Below, in pieces: positions 17,904 to 25,186 of a stretch of 64,000 nucleotides of DNA (the stretch's first letter is position 1; the number at the start of each line of letters is the position of its first letter). Both the position numbers and the translations under genes were made by a program. Source of the DNA: Bdellovibrionales bacterium RIFOXYD12_FULL_39_22 (lineage in GTDB: Bacteria > Bdellovibrionota > Bacteriovoracia > Bacteriovoracales > Bacteriovoracaceae); assembly GCA_001770205.1 (NCBI GenBank), contig MEQL01000040.1, positions 39,749 to 103,748 on the forward strand, given 5' to 3'. The notes beneath the pieces were generated by a model. That model ran no database searches. It worked only from the letters and a program-made list of their open reading frames with translations, and was not told where the DNA came from.

Positions 17904-19999
17904 CAAAAATGTTTTTTTATGCATTGGTTTTTGCAGCAATGGCCGCGCAGACAATGGGCAAGGATGTTGCTTTCGAGTCCCTCTTTAAAAAGAGTATTAT
18001 TGGCCCTTCACTGCTTACTGTCTGTGATGGAAAATTATGGGTATATAGTGTCGGAGAGGGAAAGTTTATTGTGCTAACTGCCAGCGGTGAAATGCTAAAA
18101 ACTTATGGCGTTAAATTGCTAGGTGTTTCAGAAAAAGTTACGGCCATGAGTTGTCGTGAACAGGAAGTTATTTTCGCTACTTTAAATGGGCAAAATAAGG
18201 CCGAGTTATATCTTCTGGATGGTGGACAGGCCAAAAAGTTAAATTATGTGGTGGAAGATCAGGGCCACATTCATACGATTGCTTGTCAAAAAGAGAGTTG
18301 TTTAATTGGGCATAAAAATTTTTATATTTCTGCAGATTTAAAAAGATGGAAGCAATTAAATTTGATGTCGACAGCGGCGATTCCGCTGGCACAGGCCGAC
18401 AAAGATCTGAATCCGTTTGTTGATTGGCAAAGAAATTTTGAATTGAGTAAAGATAATTATTCGCGAGCAGTTATTACTGATTTAGCGGAGCTTTATTTAT
18501 TAGATCCTTTTCAGGGCAGTGTCTTGTTGGCCGGAAAGTTGGATAAAGGGGCGTTTGTCGCTGAGAGTGTTACTGCAAAATGGGGGAAGTGGGGGGCCTG
18601 GGAAGGGCAGTTGATGTATCCCAAGGCCATCAAATATTGGAAGAAGCATGACCTTTTAGTTTTTGCGGATGTTGGGTTGAAACATATTTTTTTCTTTGGT
18701 AAAGACGGTGAATATTTTGGCAAGCTGGGGGTAGAATCGGCTGATCTGGCAGAGATGAATTATCCGTTAGATGTGGCGATGAATGATAATTACATCTATA
18801 TTGCGGATTTTTTGTCAAATATAGTGTGGGGGGTTGATCTTACTAAATTTGAAAAGAGTCCTGATGTGATTCCGGCAGAAGTAGAGGATTATTTTCATCG
18901 CAACCTTTTTAAAAATGAGCGAGTTAATGCAGGATTTTCAAAAGTAAGATGTCTTAATTGTCACGATGGGTTGGAAGTTTACAGTTTAGATAATTTTGTC
19001 AAAGCAAGAAGTCATCACCCACTAGATGTTGAGGTAGCAAAAGGGGTGGATTTGCCGCTGTGGCTAGGGAAATATATTTCCTGCGCAACTTGTCATACCC
19101 AACACCACGTTCCACTAGAGGGGAGATCTTATACACAAACTGGCAAAGAAAATAAGGTCGAAAAATTGCCGCACAACTTGCGAAGAGAGTATCGACAGCT
19201 GTGTACAACTTGTCACCAAGATAAGACGGAAACAGGCAACAATCACTTGGATTTAAATTTAGATATGAGATCGAGCAAGGCCGGTGGAGTTAAAGTTGTT
19301 TCGTGTTCTCAATGTCACGAAATGCATCGTGCCAGTGAGAAGTTGTTAGTCGGAGAGGATTCCGCTGTCTGTGTTAGTTGTCATGGGCCGTCCCATACTC
19401 CAGTTTCTCATCCTTTTGGGGCCGTGAACGCTTGTATGAGTTGCCACAATCCTGACAAACGGCCATCTACTCATCCTGTTTTGCCAGAGACTGCTCATTT
19501 TGCTGATCAATTGGCCAACAAGAAAATTCAGTGTTTCTCATGTCATAAGATGCATAATTCTAGCAAAGCAGATTATTTTCCTCGCAAAGATGACAAGGGA
19601 CGAGATTGGAGTTGTTTGAATTGTCATCAAACTTTTGCTGCCTACGTTGGTACTAATGCACACCTTATCTCCTATGGTGGGCCAACCGGCGTGCCGTGTA
19701 TGAAGTGTCACAATCCCCATGATAAAGAGGTCAAGAATATTACTGTATTGTGTACTCGCTGTCACGTAGATAGAAAACAGCAGCATCGAAAAATTCCTGC
19801 AATGGAGCGTTACGGCGCGGATAATGTTAGATTGAAAAATTCAGAAATTGTTTGTTCCACTTGTCATCAACAACATGGACTTTCAAAAAATGAGAAATTT
19901 TTACGAGATAAAAATGTGATTGCCTCCTTCTGCGCTAGTTGCCATGCTGATGAGGCCCCACGTTTGTTTGAGAATTTCCATAACAAATTGCGAAGATAA
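17900..19999 (+). CDS. NHL/beta-propeller and dodecahaem cytochrome c fusion
   Basis: A 699-residue exported protein. After a signal peptide (MFFYALVFAAMAAQTMG), residues about 25-330 contain repeated short strands with the NHL/propeller look (YPKAIKYWKKHDLLVFADVG; NYPLDVAMNDNYIYIADFLS). Residues about 350-690 carry twelve CxxCH: CLNCH, CATCH, CTTCH, CSQCH, CVSCH, CMSCH, CFSCH, CLNCH, CMKCH, CTRCH, CSTCH and CASCH. Propeller domains usually bind partners or ligands; here it may dock the haem domain to the barrel or a surface. This is the largest haem protein in the locus and the candidate terminal component of the conduit. The overlap with the tetrahaem gene is 4 bp. Confidence 0.88.
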   Translation: MTKMFFYALVFAAMAAQTMGKDVAFESLFKKSIIGPSLLTVCDGKLWVYSVGEGKFIVLTASGEMLKTYGVKLLGVSEKVTAMSCREQEVIFATLNGQNKAELYLLDGGQAKKLNYVVEDQGHIHTIACQKESCLIGHKNFYISADLKRWKQLNLMSTAAIPLAQADKDLNPFVDWQRNFELSKDNYSRAVITDLAELYLLDPFQGSVLLAGKLDKGAFVAESVTAKWGKWGAWEGQLMYPKAIKYWKKHDLLVFADVGLKHIFFFGKDGEYFGKLGVESADLAEMNYPLDVAMNDNYIYIADFLSNIVWGVDLTKFEKSPDVIPAEVEDYFHRNLFKNERVNAGFSKVRCLNCHDGLEVYSLDNFVKARSHHPLDVEVAKGVDLPLWLGKYISCATCHTQHHVPLEGRSYTQTGKENKVEKLPHNLRREYRQLCTTCHQDKTETGNNHLDLNLDMRSSKAGGVKVVSCSQCHEMHRASEKLLVGEDSAVCVSCHGPSHTPVSHPFGAVNACMSCHNPDKRPSTHPVLPETAHFADQLANKKIQCFSCHKMHNSSKADYFPRKDDKGRDWSCLNCHQTFAAYVGTNAHLISYGGPTGVPCMKCHNPHDKEVKNITVLCTRCHVDRKQQHRKIPAMERYGADNVRLKNSEIVCSTCHQQHGLSKNEKFLRDKNVIASFCASCHADEAPRLFENFHNKLRR

Positions 20000-20025
20000 A
20001 AATTTAGAGTATCAAAGAGATGATT

Positions 20026-20199
20026 ATGAGTACAGATTTGGATAAAGAAGAATTAGTTCGGCCGGAAATTTTGAAATCAGCAAGTAATAGATTCTTTTTC
20101 CGGATAGTGGGAGCGATGTTGGGTTTTTTTATGGTGATGTTTGCGGTATTTCAAATTCTTTTTTTAGCTAAAGTTCTCCCGCATGGAGGATTATTTTGA
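20026..20199 (+). CDS. Small single-pass membrane protein in the cytochrome cluster
   Basis: A 57-residue reading frame starting MSTDLDKEELVRPEILKSAS and ending VLPHGGLF. The ATG at 20026 is preceded by aagaga; an ATG at 20020 is in frame too. An acidic N-terminal part is followed by a hydrophobic helix (IVGAMLGFFMVMFAVFQILF). The stop overlaps the TTG start of the NapC/NirT-like gene by 4 bp, so translation is coupled. It has no haem motif. Size, single helix and coupling suggest an accessory subunit of the inner-membrane quinol-oxidising cytochrome; I do not recognise the family. Confidence 0.7.
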   Translation: MSTDLDKEELVRPEILKSASNRFFFRIVGAMLGFFMVMFAVFQILFLAKVLPHGGLF

Positions 20200-20993
20200 A
20201 GAAGTTTTTATTGAAAAAATTTTGGATGGATCTATGGAGTAGATCGTTGCCTGTTTTAGTTTTTATGTTCCCTTCAATAATTGGAGGCGGAATTGTGGGC
20301 GCATATCCCGGATATAAAATTTACGAATATATATGGGAAGATGCCGATTTTTGTACTTCTTGTCATGTTCATGACTATGCAACACTGGCCTGGCAAAAAA
20401 GCAGTCATGGGAAGCTTACTACCTGTCACGACTGTCACCATCAGCCGCTTATTGCTTATGCCATGGAGCCTTTGATAATGATCACTCATCAACCTAAGTT
20501 TCCGCAGGATTTAGATCATGTGCCGCATGTTCCTAATGGCCTTTGTGAGGCCTGCCATGTTTCTGATCCACATGATACTTCCACAATAAGTGGGCCGATG
20601 GCAGAAGCAGATATTAGAAAGCTTCCCAAAGTAGATAAAACCTACCTGCATCAAATCCATTTAAATGCCAAAACCACTTACCTTTTATTGAAGGATTTTA
20701 AAATTCCGAAAGAGGCCAGGGAGAATAATACTCCAATAATGCCAGATAGGGAAAAAGGAGAGGCGCGTTCGATTACATGCAGTGATTGCCACGGTGGCCC
20801 TTCAAATAGGGGACATAATTTCTCGGCCGTTGATAGTGCTTGTATCCGTTGTCATAATCAGGTGCATACTGATTCAACAATGGTTCAAAAGTTCGGTTGT
20901 AGAAACTGTCACTTTGCTGGATTTATTATGGAAGATATTACGGAAAAAGCATTGGAAGGGATAGAGCAAGAAGTAGGCGCAAGAGAAGAGTAA
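20196..20993 (+). CDS. Hexahaem NapC/NirT/NrfH-like membrane cytochrome
   Basis: A 265-residue protein with a TTG start behind ggagg at 6 bp. One N-terminal transmembrane helix (LPVLVFMFPSIIGGGIVGAY) precedes CTSCH and CHDCH, as in NapC/NirT/NrfH quinol dehydrogenases; CEACH, CSDCH, CIRCH and CRNCH follow, giving six haems instead of the usual four or five. Role inferred: take electrons from the quinol pool in the inner membrane and pass them to periplasmic cytochromes encoded alongside. The catalytic subunits that NapC/NrfH normally serve (NapAB, NrfA) are absent from the window, which favours a multihaem conduit as partner. Confidence 0.88.
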   Translation: MKKFLLKKFWMDLWSRSLPVLVFMFPSIIGGGIVGAYPGYKIYEYIWEDADFCTSCHVHDYATLAWQKSSHGKLTTCHDCHHQPLIAYAMEPLIMITHQPKFPQDLDHVPHVPNGLCEACHVSDPHDTSTISGPMAEADIRKLPKVDKTYLHQIHLNAKTTYLLLKDFKIPKEARENNTPIMPDREKGEARSITCSDCHGGPSNRGHNFSAVDSACIRCHNQVHTDSTMVQKFGCRNCHFAGFIMEDITEKALEGIEQEVGAREE

Positions 20994-21129
20994 TTAGTAA
21001 AAAGTCCGACCTTTGTCATAAGCTATTTTTATATTGATTAAAGTTTTTAGTTTTTAGTTAAAAAATTAGGTTAGTTGCCGACAAGGTTTTTAGGCCAGGT
21101 TTGTTCAACTAAAAGAGTAGGTGAGTTAA

Positions 21130-22083
21130 ATGAATAATTTTAATAAAAAGTCATCTTATAGAAAGTTATTAGGTTTGTGGGCCCTGTTTGTTTTGCTATC
21201 TTTTTTAGCTATTTCCTGTACGAAGATGACTGAACTTTCAGAAGATGATACTACTCATGGACGGATTGATCCGCTGGCGTCCTGTAGCAGTTTTCCACAT
21301 TCCACTGATTTTAAACGAGGCCAGCATGGGAAGTGCTTTTCTGCGCAGAAAAATTTATGTAAAACTTGTCACGGCCAGGATCTGACTGGAGGCAGTAGCA
21401 AGATTTCTTGCATAGGTTGTCATAAAATGTTTGATCATGATGATGATTTTGTCTATTCAACTCATGGGGCAGAGTATTTGCGAGATAGTTCTGCTTGTAC
21501 CGGCTGTCACGATATTGGAGTGCTAGCGACGACTAGTCGTCCGGTTTGTTGGAATTGTCACAATTATCCTCATCCATCCACCTGGTCATTACCGGCCAAT
21601 CATGGGAAGAAGTTGTTGGCCGAGTTTGATAACGGAGATATCGTGGTAAATTGTAAAGATTGTCACGCCAAGGACTCTTCTTTGCGCGAAAGGTTTCCTG
21701 AAAAATTTGTGGGTTGTGATGCTTGCCACATAGAGGTACCTCATAGCGACGATTTTACTGATTATGATCATGGGGAAGTGGCCAGAACTTATGCTGGTGG
21801 GTGTACTAATTGTCATAAAAATATGAATACCCTTATGCCTCGTTATGGTTCATGTCGCTACTGTCATGATGATGATTTAATTCCGGTGATGAAGTGGCTT
21901 ACAGAAAAAGAGCGCAGTAGATATGGCGTACTAAATCAGAGTAATAAAAATAAGGCCAAACAGGCGGTAAGAGTTGGCCGAAATCCTTCTTCCATAGAGG
22001 CCCGGCCCAAGACTATTTGGGATAAAATAAAAGAACGTGACGTAAAGAAGGCCAATCTAAAAAATACCCCTTCTAAAAAATAA
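21130..22083 (+). CDS. Octahaem cytochrome c, probable lipoprotein
   Basis: A 317-residue protein with a signal of the lipoprotein type (LLGLWALFVLLSFLAISC). Eight CxxCH follow: CKTCH, CIGCH, CTGCH, CWNCH, CKDCH, CDACH, CTNCH and CRYCH, interleaved with HGxxx and DHDDDFV segments whose histidines may be distal ligands. The last 60 residues are basic and haem-free (KNKAKQAVRVGRNPSSIEA), perhaps disordered. A 136-bp gap from 20994 precedes it and contains AT-rich repeats (agttttt units), so it may have its own promoter. As a lipoprotein it probably sits on a membrane face. Confidence 0.88.
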   Translation: MNNFNKKSSYRKLLGLWALFVLLSFLAISCTKMTELSEDDTTHGRIDPLASCSSFPHSTDFKRGQHGKCFSAQKNLCKTCHGQDLTGGSSKISCIGCHKMFDHDDDFVYSTHGAEYLRDSSACTGCHDIGVLATTSRPVCWNCHNYPHPSTWSLPANHGKKLLAEFDNGDIVVNCKDCHAKDSSLRERFPEKFVGCDACHIEVPHSDDFTDYDHGEVARTYAGGCTNCHKNMNTLMPRYGSCRYCHDDDLIPVMKWLTEKERSRYGVLNQSNKNKAKQAVRVGRNPSSIEARPKTIWDKIKERDVKKANLKNTPSKK

Positions 22084-22105
22084 TTGATTAACATTAAACT
22101 TAAAA

Positions 22106-23563
22106 GTGGATGGTAGCTTGAAGAGTATAACAACGGCGGCGACCATTTTGATAGTAGATGATGGCCCCGATTGGTTGGACACTTGCCGCGATATTTTATC
22201 AGATCATGATTTTAATGTATTGACGGCAACCAGCGGCAAGGATGTTATTAAGATTATCCGCGATAATTTTGTTGATGTTATTATCACAGATTTAGTAATG
22301 CCTGAAATTGGAGGATTGGAGATTATTGAGAAGATTATGGCCCTAAAAGAGGGCCATAGTTGTATTTTAATGACAAGCTTTCCCTCTATCGAATCGGCCA
22401 TACCCGCCTTGAAATCGGGAGCGGCCGATTATCTTATTAAACCTTTTACTCCTGAACAGCTACTTCACTCGGTTCGTAGTGTTTTAAAAAAAGATCGCTT
22501 GGCCCGAGATAATAGATTTTTGCGCGCCGAAATGGAACGTATTGGCCACTATGGGGAGTTGATTGGCAAAAGTGATGTCATGAGAGAACTTTATCGCCAG
22601 TTAGAGTCGGCCAAGGGAATTGACTCAAGCATGTTAATTTTAGGAGAGAGTGGAACTGGTAAGGAGCTGGTGGCCCGCATTTTACACAGAAACTCTATTC
22701 GTAGTGCGAACTCTTTTGTCCCTATTAATTGTGCTGCTATTCCGGCCGATTTATTGGAGAGCGAACTATTTGGCCATGAGGTGGGTGCCTTTAGTGGAGC
22801 AGTAAAGGCCCGCGAAGGATTATTTGAGGCCGGAGAAGGCGGAACTATTTTTCTTGATGAGATTGGAGAGATGCCATTGGCCTTACAGTCTAAATTATTA
22901 CGGGTATTAGAAGATAAGAAAATTAGACGAGTGGGGGCCAATCGAGAAAAGGCCATTAACGTAAGGATTATTTCTGCTACCAATCGTAATCTTTTAGAGA
23001 TGGTGAAAGAGGGGAAGTTTCGCGAAGATCTCTATTATCGCTTAAATGTTATTTCTATGGCCATACCACCATTACGAGAACGTCGAGAGGATATTATTTT
23101 ATTGCTGCAACATTATTTTTCCGTATTTGCTAGCAAAGATCGGATCGCGCCCAGCAAGATTAGCACTCAAGTGCGCGATGCCTTGCTAAAATATGCTTGG
23201 CCGGGTAACGTAAGAGAGCTTTCTAATTTGGCCCAGTTTTTATTGTATGCTAGATGTGGGGAGAGTGTGGAAGTAGAGCATCTGCCCAAGCAATTGCAGG
23301 CCATTGTCGAGCAGGCAAATGAGGAGTCGTTTGTGCAAGAGCGTTCATCATCTCAACTATTGGTAAATGATTTTTCTGCACTATATGATTTGCCTCTGGC
23401 CGAGGCCAAGCAAAAATTGGCCGATCATTTTGAAAAAAATTATATCAAAAATTTACTTATTAAATATGATTGGAATGTATCTCAAGCGGCGGAAAAGTCC
23501 AGGTTTGATCGACGCTCTCTTCATCGTATTATTCATCGACATAATTTAAAACGGCCAGAGTGA
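22106..23563 (+). CDS. NtrC-family sigma-54-dependent response regulator
   Basis: A 485-residue regulator with a receiver domain (ILIVDDGPDW; phospho-acceptor in VIITDLVMPEIGG; YLIKPF), a AAA+ domain (Walker A GESGTGKE; Walker B GGTIFLDEIGEM; SATNRNL; RLNVISMAIPPLRERRED) and a C-terminal Fis-like HTH (WNVSQAAEKSRFDRRSLHRI). The sigma-54 contact loop reads GAFSGA rather than GAFTGA. Start is uncertain: GTG 22106 or TTG 22118. It is co-directional and 22 bp after the octahaem gene, so it may control the cytochrome cluster. I found no convincing -24/-12 promoter upstream of 15198 or 21130. No cognate histidine kinase is adjacent. Confidence 0.92.
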   Translation: MDGSLKSITTAATILIVDDGPDWLDTCRDILSDHDFNVLTATSGKDVIKIIRDNFVDVIITDLVMPEIGGLEIIEKIMALKEGHSCILMTSFPSIESAIPALKSGAADYLIKPFTPEQLLHSVRSVLKKDRLARDNRFLRAEMERIGHYGELIGKSDVMRELYRQLESAKGIDSSMLILGESGTGKELVARILHRNSIRSANSFVPINCAAIPADLLESELFGHEVGAFSGAVKAREGLFEAGEGGTIFLDEIGEMPLALQSKLLRVLEDKKIRRVGANREKAINVRIISATNRNLLEMVKEGKFREDLYYRLNVISMAIPPLRERREDIILLLQHYFSVFASKDRIAPSKISTQVRDALLKYAWPGNVRELSNLAQFLLYARCGESVEVEHLPKQLQAIVEQANEESFVQERSSSQLLVNDFSALYDLPLAEAKQKLADHFEKNYIKNLLIKYDWNVSQAAEKSRFDRRSLHRIIHRHNLKRPE

Positions 23564-23572
23564 AATTGGGGA

Positions 23573-23956
23573 CTATTTTAAAATGGCCTTGATGACGTTT
23601 TCTAGCTCGGAAGGGCCGTAGGGCTTCGGAACAATGAAAGAGACTCCATTTTTTTTTAATCTCTCGGTTTCTTCTTCGGAGAATGAATTACCAGTACAAA
23701 GAACTATTGGAACAGAAGCGTTGAGCTTATGTATTTCTGTAGCGAAGAGATCACCGCGCATAAATGGCATAGATAAATCAGTGAATACGGCCAAGTAGTT
23801 AGTTGGGGAAGACTTAAACTTTGTTAATGCCTCCGTGGGGTTTAGATGAACCTCCACTTCATAACCCATATCTTGTAAAAAGAGCGTGGCAATTTCGGTG
23901 ATATCAAACTCATCGTCAACAAACAAGATAGTCTTTTTGGAATGTGATTGGCACAT
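23573..23956 (-). CDS. Single-domain response regulator (receiver only)
   Basis: A 127-residue stand-alone receiver with the acidic pair in LFVDDEFD, the phospho-acceptor aspartate in LAVFTDLSMPFMRGD, a CTGNS switch threonine and the lysine in FIVPKPYGPSE. There is no output domain, so it should act in a phosphorelay or by protein contact. It is the last gene of the minus-strand operon that begins at 33416, 30 bp after the dehydrogenase-like gene. It converges with the sigma-54 regulator, with 9 bp between the stops. The kinase that phosphorylates it is not identifiable. Confidence 0.88.
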   Translation of the reverse strand: MCQSHSKKTILFVDDEFDITEIATLFLQDMGYEVEVHLNPTEALTKFKSSPTNYLAVFTDLSMPFMRGDLFATEIHKLNASVPIVLCTGNSFSEEETERLKKNGVSFIVPKPYGPSELENVIKAILK

Positions 23957-23986
23957 AATTAATTATTGATCAGATCCAAAAAGAAG

Positions 23987-25186
23987 TCATCCTATTTTTT
24001 CTTTAAAAATAAGCTCACACGCCTGTGAGTAGGAGTGCAATTGTTGTTGGACAATAATATTTAAAACCGCTTGATGAATTTGCGCGGTCTTTTGGGTGAA
24101 AAAATTAGAGATAGTTTGGAAAAAATACTCTTCATTTTTATTTAAGTGCAGGCCTTGTTCTTCAACAAATGCCATCAAGAGCGGTGCAAGGCCGGTTAGT
24201 TCAGAAGGAATGAATATTTTTTCCATAGATAATCTTAAGACAGCTTCTGCGGAAAAAAGTGATAACTTGCTATGATCAAAAATATATTTACAAGCAGAGT
24301 TAGAAATAAAATTTTCAGGAGAAAACATCTCTGAAGAACAGAAAAAAATCATATCACAATCTAGCTTTTCTGTTCCAGAGAAAGAAGTGGCAATCAGAGT
24401 TGGTATTTTTAATGCTGCTTCTGTAAAGCTGCAACGACGGTAATTAAGAAGGCGGTGTAATTGAGATAGTTCTTCTAGGGAATTTTGTTGTTTGAAAAGT
24501 AGGGTCTCTTGGTTTTTTATTAGCGCTATTATTTGAGCGTTAGAGCTGGCCAGCGTTTTTGCCAAAGCAAAGGCATTAAAATCTGTTCCCACAATTAGAC
24601 AGCGTTTTCCGGCCAGATTATCTGCTAGATTAGTTAAAACACTTTTTGCCAGACATCCAAGATAGATGCCAATATATTCTGCTTTTAGTGGGACTCCTCC
24701 GAGATCAACACTCTTTCCTAAAATAGTAGGAGATAGCGTGTTGATATCGGATGGTGGAAGGTTGGCAATGAGAGCATTAATTTCACGAGTAGATACCCCA
24801 TTATCTGCGCAGATAATATCTCGAGTATAATCATCACAGTTGTCCAAGTACGCTAGAATGAAGTTTTTACAAAAGGACTTAATTTCTTCCTCGGAGTGGC
24901 CTTTGGTTTCAAAATCAACAGCACAAAAACTGGATGCCCAGGGGAGTTGAGAGAGAATTAGTTTTTTTAAATTTTCGTAGGCCCATGCTTGAGTCATCTG
25001 GCCAGTTATTGAAAGATGAAAGCGCAAGGGAACCAGAGATTTAATGGAAGAAGCTAAGTTATATCCATCTATAATGGCGCGATAGGCGTTGCTAGTTTTT
25101 AATTCTTTGCGATCATTTTGCCACTTAACTTGAAAGTTAATAGTGTTGGAAGAAAGATAGTTGTTAGGGATATTTGAGTTATTCAT
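23987..25186 (-). CDS. Degenerate Glu/Leu/Phe/Val-dehydrogenase-like protein
   Basis: A 399-residue protein whose order of segments matches glutamate dehydrogenases: VPLRFHLSITGQMTQAWAYE, then a region where GGAKGG should be, EIKSFCKNFILAYLDN, then LGKSVDLGGVPLKAEYIGIY (compare 'TGKP..LGGS.GR..ATGRG'), then a Rossmann domain (LAGKRCLIVGTDFNAFALA). The catalytic glycine-rich GGAKGG motif with its lysine reads SSFCAVDFETKG, and the Asp-containing PAPDVGT motif reads CADNGVSTRE. I therefore doubt dehydrogenase activity and favour a sensor or regulator of amino or oxo acids. Its start overlaps the end of the PEP-synthase-like gene by 8 bp, so the two are coupled. Confidence 0.65.
   Translation of the reverse strand: MNNSNIPNNYLSSNTINFQVKWQNDRKELKTSNAYRAIIDGYNLASSIKSLVPLRFHLSITGQMTQAWAYENLKKLILSQLPWASSFCAVDFETKGHSEEEIKSFCKNFILAYLDNCDDYTRDIICADNGVSTREINALIANLPPSDINTLSPTILGKSVDLGGVPLKAEYIGIYLGCLAKSVLTNLADNLAGKRCLIVGTDFNAFALAKTLASSNAQIIALIKNQETLLFKQQNSLEELSQLHRLLNYRRCSFTEAALKIPTLIATSFSGTEKLDCDMIFFCSSEMFSPENFISNSACKYIFDHSKLSLFSAEAVLRLSMEKIFIPSELTGLAPLLMAFVEEQGLHLNKNEEYFFQTISNFFTQKTAQIHQAVLNIIVQQQLHSYSQACELIFKEKIG

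Noticed and set aside
22591..22983. Open frame of 130 codons opposite the sigma-54 regulator
   Set aside because: It is antisense to the conserved AAA+ domain, has no ribosome-binding site and its residues show no family features.
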